Assembly: GCA_002299785.1 (NCBI GenBank)
Contig: DBNL01000012.1
Span: 1 to 6,354 of the forward strand
From: Verrucomicrobia bacterium UBA673
GTDB lineage: Bacteria; Verrucomicrobiota; Verrucomicrobiia; Limisphaerales; UBA1096
Length of the DNA stretch: 6,354 nucleotides
Direction of reading: 5' to 3'
Positions 1 through 6,081 of this stretch are shown piece by piece. The translations under genes were made by a program, and so were the position numbers. The notes beneath the pieces were generated by a model that made no database searches, was not told where the DNA came from, and saw only the letters and a program-made list of their open reading frames with translations. Position 1 is the first letter of the stretch, and each line of letters starts with the position of its first letter.

Positions 1-86
1 AAGGCGGTAACAAAACCGCGGAGCGTAAGCGTCGCGGTGGCGAGCAGGTCAAGCGCGGGGATGGCAAGCGTCGAGGAGGCAAATAG
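1..86 (+). CDS. C-terminal end of an upstream protein with a basic Arg/Lys/Gly-rich tail (partial)
   Basis: Reading from base 3 gives an open frame of 27 codons closed by TAG at 84-86. The peptide is almost entirely Lys, Arg, Gly, Glu and Gln, with two KRRGG blocks (ERKRRGGEQ and GKRRGGK). The other two plus-strand frames do not make a better case: frame 2 has stops at once, and frame 1 runs on through the terminator that follows. The intrinsic terminator 28 bases after the stop fits the end of a real gene. Such disordered basic tails are seen on bacterial RNA-binding proteins, for example DEAD-box RNA helicases and RluB-type pseudouridine synthases, so an RNA-related function is possible. 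No catalytic domain is in the window and the family cannot be named. Confidence 0.65.
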   Translation, partial: GGNKTAERKRRGGEQVKRGDGKRRGGK

Positions 87-113
87 GCTCCCGGTCAGAA
101 AACGGTTTAAACG

Positions 114-140
114 AGGTGCCGGTTTTCGGCACCTTTTTTT
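114..140 (+). terminator. Rho-independent terminator of the upstream gene
   Basis: An 8-bp perfect stem (AGGTGCCG at 114-121 with CGGCACCT at 127-134) closes a 5-base GTTTT loop and is followed by a run of T up to base 140, interrupted by one C at 141 and then more T. This is the classic intrinsic terminator layout on the plus strand. It lies 28 bases after the TAG of the upstream gene and 61 bases before the CotH start, so it separates the two transcription units and implies that the CotH gene has its own promoter between about 141 and 201. No convincing promoter was found there. Confidence 0.88.
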
Positions 141-201
141 CTTCCACTCACCTCTTGACCAAGTGAAACTTTTCGGTTTACGGCTTCGTACTAATAAGAT
201 T

Positions 202-2745
202 ATGCGCCGTTTTCACGTCATTGTCATGGCTGCCGGGTTGATTTTTGCTGCATCGCTTGGCCAAGTGCAGGCTCGGGTGATCATCAGCGAACTTCTCGCG
301 GTTAACGACAAGGACTTGAAGGATGCCGATGGAGACCATGCGGACTGGATCGAGCTTCACAACGCCGGCGACGCCACGATCGACCTGGCTGGCTGGGCGC
401 TGACCGACGATGCCAAGGACTTGGGCAAGTGGATGTTTCCAGCCGTGAAGATTGAGGCTGGCGGTTTTTTGCTGGTGTTTGCCTCCGGCAAAAACCGGGC
501 CAATCCGGACGGGGAACTGCACGCCAGCTTCAAACTCGGTGCGGGAGGTGAGTACCTCGGCCTCGTGCGGCCGGATGGGCAGACGGTGGCGCACCATTTT
601 GTCATGAAGTATCCCAAGCAGCGGGATGACGTCTCCTACGGCGTGCCGGCTGACTGGAAGCCTAGTCCCGCCTCGTCGACCTCAGTGATCGCCGGGCAGG
701 TTTATTTCCTGCGTCCTACACCGGGCGAGCCCAATGGAGAGACCTTGACCGGCAGAGTGGCCAAGCTCGCATTCAACCAGCCCCACGGTTTTTACGAGGA
801 GCCGTTCGAGTTGAGCATTACATCCCAAACGCCGGGCGCCCAGATTCGTTACACGACTGACGGCTCGGTACCGACCGAGGGCAGTGGCCAAGTGCTGAAC
901 GGCACGTTGAATATCAGCAAAACATCCGTGATTCGCGCGGCGGCGTTCAAGCCGGGACACAAGCCGACGAAAGTAGTCACGCAGACGTACCTTTTCCTGG
1001 AGGACGTTGTCAGGCAGTCGCCAGACGGGCTGCCGCCGGCTGGGTTCCACTATGAGTGGGGGGCCAACCGGGTGGACTATGGGATGGATCAACGTGTGGT
1101 CAACGACGAGCGATATCGAGACAAGATTTTCAAGGGTCTGCGAGTGATCCCAAGCTATTCGCTGGTGATGGATCTGGAGGATCTGTTCGGGGAGGATGGT
1201 ATTTATGCTAACGCCAAGGAGGACGGGCGCGACTGGGAACGAACCTGCTCGCTTGAGTTGATACAAGGTGACAAGGAGGAGGGTTTTCAGGTGAACTGCG
1301 GTATCCGTATACGTGGCGGGTTTAGCCGCATGACCAGCAATGCTAAGCATGCCTTCCGCTTTTTCTTCAGGGGCGAGTATGGTCCTGCAAAATTGAAGTA
1401 TCCCGTGTTTGGCAAGACGGCCGCGAGCGAGTTCGATAATCTCGACTTACGTACGTTCAGCAACTACTCGTGGAGCTTGAGCAACGATCCGCGTTGTACA
1501 TTCATGCGAGACCAGTTCAACCGCGATCTGCAGTTGGCCATGGGGCAGTCCGCAGCCCGTGGCTATTTCTGTCATCTCTACATCAATGGCCAGTACTGGG
1601 GCCTTTTCAACACCTGTGAGCGTCCGGAGGCCTCCTTTGGGGGTTCCTATTTCAAGGGCAGGGCGGATGATTTCGACGTGATCAAGATCGGGCGCGGCCG
1701 GGGCAATGGGCAGGGGAACACTCAGTACGGTTTGTTCGCCACGGACGGCAATCTCGATGCCTGGGAGAGGTTGTGGAAAATTTGCAAATCCGGGGTGGAG
1801 ACCCATGCAGCGTACCAGAAAATTCTGGGCAACCACCCGGACGGGACGCGCAATCCGGACTATGAGGTGCTGCTCGCCCCGGACAACCTAATCGATTACA
1901 TGCTGGTTATTTTTTACGGCGGCAACCTCGATGCGCCGATCACCTCCTTCGGGTCGAATCGTTCCGCGAACAACTGGTACGGCATCCGTAATCGGAACGG
2001 CGAGGAAGGGTTTCGCTATTACGTGTGGGATGCCGAGCACACGTTTCTAAAAATAAACGAGGACCGTACTGGTCCGTACCCGGCTGGCGATGAGTATACG
2101 CGCAGCAATCCACAATGGATTTGGCAACAGTGCCTGCACAATGCGGAGTTCCGCCAGCGGGTTGCCGATCGTGTTCACAAACATTTCAATTATGGAGGTG
2201 TGTTGACACCCGAATCCGTGGCTAGCCTGTTGAACAAGCGAGTCGCAAAATTGCACTTGGCTGTCATAGGGGAGTCTGCCCGGTGGGGCAATCCCCATAG
2301 CAGCAATTGGGCGCCTCCTTCCCGTGCGGGCTCGGGCAACAGGCCCCGCACGCTGGACGACGACTGGCAGCCCGAGGTAGATCGATGGTTTAACGAGTAC
2401 ATCCCGGAGAGGTCGAGGGTCGTCGTTGATCAACTCTGGAAGCACGGGTTGATTCCCGATCTCGAGTCCGCCCGCCTCGCTAAGCGGGGTGGGGTAATTG
2501 AGCAGGGCTTCGAACTAGAAATGTCCGCTGCACAGGGTGAGGTATACTACACGCTCGATGGCTCGGACCCTCGCCTGATCGGCGGGGAAATCTCACCCGC
2601 TGCGGAAAAATACAGCCACCCCGTACGCCTCGACAAGACCCATGTTGTCAAGGTACGCGTGTTATTTGGTGACGAATGGAGCGCCATCGACGAATTGCCT
2701 TTCGAGGTTAAGGGAAAACAAGTCACCAAGAATTTGAAGAAATGA
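202..2745 (+). CDS. Secreted multidomain CotH kinase-family protein (lamin-tail + chitobiase-like + CotH + chitobiase-like)
   Basis: This 847-residue protein probably acts outside the cytoplasm. The ATG at 202 is chosen because it begins a good signal peptide (MRRFHVIVMAAGLIF..., cleavage near the LGQVQA segment, residues 19-24). An earlier in-frame ATG at 37 would translate through the upstream gene end and the terminator. Domains: lamin-tail domain about 26-132 (ISELLAVN, DWIELHNAG, LAGWALTDD); chitobiase/hexosaminidase C-terminal-like domain about 192-265 with YTTDGSVPT at 217-225; CotH kinase fold about 334-660; second chitobiase-like domain about 764-835 with YTLDGSDPR at 783-791. CotH hallmarks are RIRGGFSR near 370-376, Lys382, LYINGQYWGLF at 459-469, ER at 473-474 and WDAEH at 609-613. 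CotH proteins are atypical protein kinases, first known from spore coats. Activity and substrate here are unknown. No C-terminal sorting signal is evident. The stop overlaps the EF-hand gene start. No strong ribosome-binding site precedes 202. Confidence 0.9.
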   Translation: MRRFHVIVMAAGLIFAASLGQVQARVIISELLAVNDKDLKDADGDHADWIELHNAGDATIDLAGWALTDDAKDLGKWMFPAVKIEAGGFLLVFASGKNRANPDGELHASFKLGAGGEYLGLVRPDGQTVAHHFVMKYPKQRDDVSYGVPADWKPSPASSTSVIAGQVYFLRPTPGEPNGETLTGRVAKLAFNQPHGFYEEPFELSITSQTPGAQIRYTTDGSVPTEGSGQVLNGTLNISKTSVIRAAAFKPGHKPTKVVTQTYLFLEDVVRQSPDGLPPAGFHYEWGANRVDYGMDQRVVNDERYRDKIFKGLRVIPSYSLVMDLEDLFGEDGIYANAKEDGRDWERTCSLELIQGDKEEGFQVNCGIRIRGGFSRMTSNAKHAFRFFFRGEYGPAKLKYPVFGKTAASEFDNLDLRTFSNYSWSLSNDPRCTFMRDQFNRDLQLAMGQSAARGYFCHLYINGQYWGLFNTCERPEASFGGSYFKGRADDFDVIKIGRGRGNGQGNTQYGLFATDGNLDAWERLWKICKSGVETHAAYQKILGNHPDGTRNPDYEVLLAPDNLIDYMLVIFYGGNLDAPITSFGSNRSANNWYGIRNRNGEEGFRYYVWDAEHTFLKINEDRTGPYPAGDEYTRSNPQWIWQQCLHNAEFRQRVADRVHKHFNYGGVLTPESVASLLNKRVAKLHLAVIGESARWGNPHSSNWAPPSRAGSGNRPRTLDDDWQPEVDRWFNEYIPERSRVVVDQLWKHGLIPDLESARLAKRGGVIEQGFELEMSAAQGEVYYTLDGSDPRLIGGEISPAAEKYSHPVRLDKTHVVKVRVLFGDEWSAIDELPFEVKGKQVTKNLKK

Positions 2746-3410
2746 AACCTAGCGGATCAACTCTTGCCGTCATCGGCCTACTGTCGCTGGTCGCCGTGTC
2801 CTTGCCCAAGGCGGACGAACCGTCAGCCGTATACCAGAGTTTGTTGGCCAAGTACGACGTCAACAAGGACGGGCGGCTTGATGTCGCCGAGCGCGAGGTC
2901 ATCCGTACCGACAGGCTCAAACCTAATCCTAGGGGGCGGTCGGAGAGACGCAGGTTTCGTTATCCCGATCCGATTGTTGCTCGATTTGACAAGGACGGGG
3001 ACGATGAACTGAATGAGGAGGAATTTGACGCTGCCCGAAATTGGGTGGACAAGCGTTTCAAAGAAATTAATGACCAGTACGATGTCAACAAGGATGGCCG
3101 CTTGGGAACCGACGAACGTGCCTCGCTTTCCAAGCAGGTTGAGGCCGGAAAGTTCAAGGATATGGGTTCGTTGATGGGGTACTTGACTCGTTCACGCAGT
3201 AGTCGCGGCGATCGTAATAGGGATATGCGGCGTGATGAAAAAGGATTATCACGCAGTGGTATTTTGCGCAAAAGTGACGAGGATGGCGACGGTCGGTTGA
3301 GTGAGGAGGAATTGGCTGTCGCGCGAGCGACATTGGAGAAAGTAGAAGCCGAACGCGTGCGTGAGGATCGGACCGGCATCCGGCGCGTTCCCACCCGGGA
3401 GAGCCAATAA
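2742..3410 (+). CDS. Secreted EF-hand calcium-binding protein with four loops
   Basis: This 222-residue protein begins at an ATG that overlaps the CotH stop by 4 bases (ATGA), so it is probably translationally coupled and co-transcribed with it. The N-terminus is a signal peptide (hydrophobic core about residues 8-20, cleavage near LPKADEP). Four 12-residue EF-hand loops have Asp at position 1 and Glu at position 12: 39-50 (DVNKDGRLDVAE), 83-94 (DKDGDDELNEEE, with Asp in place of the usual Gly at position 6), 114-125 (DVNKDGRLGTDE) and 179-190 (DEDGDGRLSEEE). Loops 1-2 and 3-4 are separated by Arg-rich linkers (about 60-74 and 150-165). No enzymatic domain is seen. Calcium binding is expected from the loops; a role as partner or regulator of the CotH protein is inference. 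The gene ends 22 bases from the convergent batE. Confidence 0.88.
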   Translation: MKPSGSTLAVIGLLSLVAVSLPKADEPSAVYQSLLAKYDVNKDGRLDVAEREVIRTDRLKPNPRGRSERRRFRYPDPIVARFDKDGDDELNEEEFDAARNWVDKRFKEINDQYDVNKDGRLGTDERASLSKQVEAGKFKDMGSLMGYLTRSRSSRGDRNRDMRRDEKGLSRSGILRKSDEDGDGRLSEEELAVARATLEKVEAERVREDRTGIRRVPTRESQ

Positions 3411-3432
3411 AGCACCGTTACCTGCGGCTCTT

Positions 3433-4338
3433 TTATGGAGTTAGCAGTTCGACATCGCCGGAGTGGATCCAGCCTTTTTCGCCGAGGCTGGTTTCGACTT
3501 CTAGGAAGTCTCCCTTGCGATCGAGCACGAGCAGTTCTGTCCCGTCGGTGGCCTTGAACAATTCCGGCGATTCCTCCAGCGGCCCATTTCGGACAACGGC
3601 CTTTGCCTCGATGACAAACGCGCGGCTGTCCGAGAAGTGATCCGACGCAGCCAGAGCCAACAGGAGTGCGGCGGCCAATGCGCCCAATGCGGGGAGCCGA
3701 ATCCACGAAGGGTTCCCCTCAAACGCTCCGGGTTTTAATTGTCTCGCCGCCAATATCAGCAGCAACAGCGTGATCGCCGCCGAGGCGAACGCGGTCCATT
3801 CGCCGAGCGAGAGATTGCGAAGCCAACGTTGGCGTAGGGTGAGCGCCGGCGGCTGGGTGTTGGCCTGTTCGCGAGCGAATCGGAGGTTGGCCTGAGTTTC
3901 CGCGTTGCGCGGGTCGAGCCGCAGAGACCGATTGTAGGCGACCATCGCCCGGCCAACTTCGCCAGCTTTGTAGTGTGCGTTTCCAAGGTTGAACAGCAGA
4001 TTGGCGGATACCCGTTTTATGCCAGCGGCCTGATAAAGTGAGGCGGCCTCGGTGAATTGGCCGGTTTCGTATAGGCGATTGGCCTCCTCAAACTGCGCCT
4101 CGCTGGCGGGACTCGAGCCGGCAAGTAGCAGGGCGCCAGCGAGCAGGCCAATTGCATGACCAAGCCGGGTTATGGAGGATCCGAGGGAGAGTGTTGGAGG
4201 GCGCTGCTTTACAGCGCCCTCCAAGATGCTCCCTCTCCCAGTGGAATAGGGTTGGGGTGAGGGAGAACGCAAGACAACCAATGGAGCATGAGGCAAACTC
4301 TTAAATTGCCGGTTTAACAAAGTGCGGCGCGGGTTCAT
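3433..4338 (-). CDS. batE: BatE-type protein: signal peptide, TPR repeats, two membrane segments, SH3-like domain
   Basis: This 301-residue protein is the last gene of the Bat operon. Visible parts: hydrophobic signal segment about 62-75 (IGLLAGALLLAG); TPR-type helices about 82-157 (FEEANRLYETGQFTEAASLY, then LFNLGNAHYKAGEVGRAMVAY and LDPRNAETQANLRFA); membrane segments about 181-198 and 215-231; and a C-terminal bacterial SH3-like domain about 240-298 ending in GEKGWIHSGDVELL. This order is that of BatE. The ATG at 4338 is chosen because it overlaps the batD stop as ATGA, implying coupled translation. The signal core starts unusually late because a palindromic repeat encodes about residues 25-52. 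No in-frame ATG or GTG lies between the repeat and the signal core. A TTG inside the repeat (codon 39, at 4224) is a possible alternative start. Bat proteins are linked to aerotolerance and stress in Bacteroides and Leptospira; the exact mechanism is unresolved. Confidence 0.87.
   Translation of the reverse strand: MNPRRTLLNRQFKSLPHAPLVVLRSPSPQPYSTGRGSILEGAVKQRPPTLSLGSSITRLGHAIGLLAGALLLAGSSPASEAQFEEANRLYETGQFTEAASLYQAAGIKRVSANLLFNLGNAHYKAGEVGRAMVAYNRSLRLDPRNAETQANLRFAREQANTQPPALTLRQRWLRNLSLGEWTAFASAAITLLLLILAARQLKPGAFEGNPSWIRLPALGALAAALLLALAASDHFSDSRAFVIEAKAVVRNGPLEESPELFKATDGTELLVLDRKGDFLEVETSLGEKGWIHSGDVELLTP
4183..4265. repeat. Palindromic repeat element embedded in the 5' part of batE
   Basis: Plus-strand order is GAGGGAG (4183-4189), AGTG, a perfect 13-bp inverted repeat with a 5-base loop (4194-4224), GATG, CTCCCTC (4229-4235), a spacer containing GTGGAATAGGGTTGGGG, and GAGGGAG again (4259-4265). 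The middle heptamer can pair with either outer one. On the coding strand it translates in frame as residues about 25-52 of BatE, including SPSPQPYSTGRGS, which is not BatE-like. From memory, similar Pro/Ser/Gly/Arg peptides arise in many bacterial genomes from dispersed palindromes of the CCCTCACCCCAACCC type, so this is probably one copy of a dispersed non-autonomous repeat. Copy number elsewhere in the genome cannot be seen from this window. The exact ends are uncertain. Confidence 0.7.
4194..4224. repeat. Perfect 13-bp hairpin inside the batE repeat element
   Basis: TTGGAGGGCGCTG at 4194-4206 is the exact reverse complement of CAGCGCCCTCCAA at 4212-4224, with loop CTTTA (4207-4211). It is GC-rich and should be very stable in the bat mRNA. 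On the minus (coding) strand no T run follows it, so it is not an intrinsic terminator. It could slow ribosomes, alter mRNA decay, or hide the in-frame TTG at its base. It is nested within a longer imperfect palindrome, 4183-4235, with symmetric 4-base internal loops. Confidence 0.85.
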
Positions 4339-6080
4339 TTGAGGGCGGAAAAAACCTCCTTGAGCAGGGCGAGATTGGCTTTCAGTTCGCTGGTGGTCTG
4401 CGAGCCGGCGTAGCTGGCCCGGTCGCTCGCGGCGAACAATTTTAGGATGTCGCTCCGCGTGCCTTCGCCGAGCTTTTTACTGGCGGCGGAGCTGTAGACA
4501 ACATCGGCTGTGATGCCTTCGGCAGGGATGTCTAGTCGCAAACCGATTTGTTCTCGCAGCAGATCCGCCAACTCAGTGTGAAATTCTCCGGTCTCTTCTC
4601 GCTTGGCCAACTCGGTGAGCTTGGTCAGGCCGGCGTGGGTGCGTTCGGCCACTTGCCGCTTGCGGCGTAGCCGAGGGTTGTTGGCCAGCGCGTTGGTCTT
4701 CCGCCGCCACACCAGCGCTCCAAGCCAGAGGAGTAGGGGAACAGACTGAAGTAGCCAGAAATTGGGGCGTGCAACGATCGGCCTCGCTTGGCCAAGCGAG
4801 CCAAGGTGATGCTTGATGGTCAGGATGTCGGTTTGTGGTGGCGGATTCTTCTCCCCTGTTTCTTGTGCCGTGTTGCCGCCGATTACCGGCTCAACTGGCT
4901 TGCCGCTTGGATTGACTTTCAAGGGAAACGGTCCCTTGGCCAGTACGCGGTACTGGCTCGCTATCGGGTCGAAATAGGAGAACTCGATTTTTGGCATCTC
5001 GGCGATTTTGTCACTCTTGGGGATCACGACCTGCTCGAATATCCTTGAGCCTAGCAGGCCGAGCGGGTTGTCTTTTTTCGTGGTGAAGGATGGCTCGTAG
5101 CTCTTGAAACCGGGCCAATCGAGCTTGGGCTGATTGAGCGATTCTATGGCGCCTTGGCCGGAGATTTGAATGTTCACCGTGACCGGGTCGCCGACCGTCA
5201 CCTCAAGCGGCGAGGCTTTGGCCTGCATCGTGTACTGGCCAACCGCACCGTTGAAGCTGGCCGGCTTGTTCGCGATGGGTAGCGGCTTCACTGTGATGGT
5301 TTGCGCCTTGGCCTCAAGATTGACGGGTACCTGCTGGTAGCGGTTGAAGAAACCCTCGAACGGTTCGTTGAACGGACTGCGCCGGTTTTGTTTTTGGCGG
5401 ACGCGCAAAACCATGCTTTGTTTGACTGGGCCAAGCTGGAGTTTCCCCGCCTTGACTGGCGTGACCGCGGTGCGGAATGTGAGAACCTGATAGATTTGGT
5501 TGCCCTTCTGCACCCGCGATTGCTTGTGCTTGGGGAAGGGGGCGACGTTGAAGCCGTCGGCGACGAGTTCCGGCATCTGCACGTTCACGCTGTCGATGAA
5601 AAAAAGCTGGATTTCGACCGGGATAACCTCCCCGACGTAGGCGGTTGTTTTGGTGGGAAGCAACCGGACGTAGGCATTTTGCGACTGGCTATTGCCTTGC
5701 TTGGGTTTCTCCCCGGCGGGCAAAACGAGAAGTTTTAGCGGCTTGGGCTTAAGCAGGCGGGTCTCGTGTCGTACCTGGATAGGGGAGATGGAGTAGTTGC
5801 CGGCCTTGAGTGGAGTGACCAGAACATTAAACGTGTAGGTTGAGGTTCGTCCGCCACTGCCCAGTTGAAATTCCCGGGAGGTTCCGGCGCTGGAGAAGCG
5901 CAAGCCTCGGATCGATGGCAGCATCGGTTGGGACGATGGGGTAAAGTTGGTGCAAGTGATGGACAGGGTGACGCTCTCGCCAACCGAGGTGGCTGCGCGG
6001 TCGAGGCTGGCGCTGACTTTCTGGCCAAGTGCGTTTGCTGCGAGCAACAATACAAAAATGAACGCGAGGATTCTGCTCAT
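4335..6080 (-). CDS. batD: BatD-type membrane-anchored periplasmic protein
   Basis: This 581-residue protein starts with a clear signal peptide (MSRILAFIFVLLLAANALGQ). Immunoglobulin-like beta-sandwich regions follow at about 22-120, 133-268 and 284-392. The third carries the family-typical PASFNGAVGQYTM (274-285) and GQGAIESLNQPKLDWPGFKSYEP (308-330) segments. A Pro/Lys-rich linker (about 391-440) leads to one membrane segment (about 441-458, FWLLQSVPLLLWLGALVW), then a basic stretch (RRK) and a helical cytoplasmic domain to residue 581. This matches BatD (oxygen-tolerance family) in length and order. The start is fixed by the signal peptide and by its position one base after the upstream stop (TGA-G-ATG). 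The stop overlaps batE by 4 bases. BatD is thought to be part of an inner-membrane Bat complex with VWA proteins BatA/BatB and TPR proteins; its biochemical role is not established. Confidence 0.92.
   Translation of the reverse strand: MSRILAFIFVLLLAANALGQKVSASLDRAATSVGESVTLSITCTNFTPSSQPMLPSIRGLRFSSAGTSREFQLGSGGRTSTYTFNVLVTPLKAGNYSISPIQVRHETRLLKPKPLKLLVLPAGEKPKQGNSQSQNAYVRLLPTKTTAYVGEVIPVEIQLFFIDSVNVQMPELVADGFNVAPFPKHKQSRVQKGNQIYQVLTFRTAVTPVKAGKLQLGPVKQSMVLRVRQKQNRRSPFNEPFEGFFNRYQQVPVNLEAKAQTITVKPLPIANKPASFNGAVGQYTMQAKASPLEVTVGDPVTVNIQISGQGAIESLNQPKLDWPGFKSYEPSFTTKKDNPLGLLGSRIFEQVVIPKSDKIAEMPKIEFSYFDPIASQYRVLAKGPFPLKVNPSGKPVEPVIGGNTAQETGEKNPPPQTDILTIKHHLGSLGQARPIVARPNFWLLQSVPLLLWLGALVWRRKTNALANNPRLRRKRQVAERTHAGLTKLTELAKREETGEFHTELADLLREQIGLRLDIPAEGITADVVYSSAASKKLGEGTRSDILKLFAASDRASYAGSQTTSELKANLALLKEVFSALK
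4783..4800. repeat. Perfect 18-bp palindrome inside batD
   Basis: CTCGCTTGG at 4783-4791 is followed directly by its reverse complement CCAAGCGAG at 4792-4800, with no spacer. It encodes part of the linker of BatD just before the membrane segment (about residues 427-433, in SLGQAR). With no loop it is a two-fold symmetric DNA site rather than a good RNA hairpin. Such a perfect site is not expected often by chance in a window this size, but no function is indicated. Confidence 0.6.
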
Positions 6081-6081
6081 C

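Noticed and set aside
155..200. Possible sigma-70-type promoter: TTGACC at 155-160 with TAAGAT at 195-200 or TTACGG near 178.
   Set aside because: With a normal spacer the -10 match is poor, and the better -10-like hexamer is too far from the -35 and abuts the start codon. Promoter rules in this group are also not well enough known.
37..201. N-terminal 55-codon extension of the CotH protein from the ATG at 37.
   Set aside because: It overlaps the end of another gene and an intrinsic terminator, and would bury the signal peptide that starts at 202.
682..1350. Minus-strand open frame of 222 codons opposite the CotH gene.
   Set aside because: It shows no recognisable domain and lies wholly opposite well-supported coding sequence; a high-GC shadow frame.
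3405..3435. Bidirectional terminator between the convergent genes.
   Set aside because: Only a weak, bulged pairing (AGCACCG with CGGCT) is present, followed by a short T run; not enough to annotate.
2960..3706. Minus-strand open frame of 248 codons spanning the EF-hand gene end and batE end.
   Set aside because: It is Arg/Ser-rich with no domain, and overlaps two clearly coding genes, one antisense and one in another frame.
4194..4224. The strong hairpin as a transcription terminator between batD and batE.
   Set aside because: No T run follows on the bat coding strand, and the element lies within an intact batE frame.
5301..5738. Plus-strand open frame of 145 codons opposite batD.
   Set aside because: It is an antisense shadow of BatD, which has a signal peptide, membrane segment and family motifs in its own frame.
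257..6030. Frequent TTGGCCAAG-like words scattered through the window.
   Set aside because: Their short palindromic core and the common GCC-AAG (Ala-Lys) codon pair can explain them; no spacing or orientation pattern was seen by eye.
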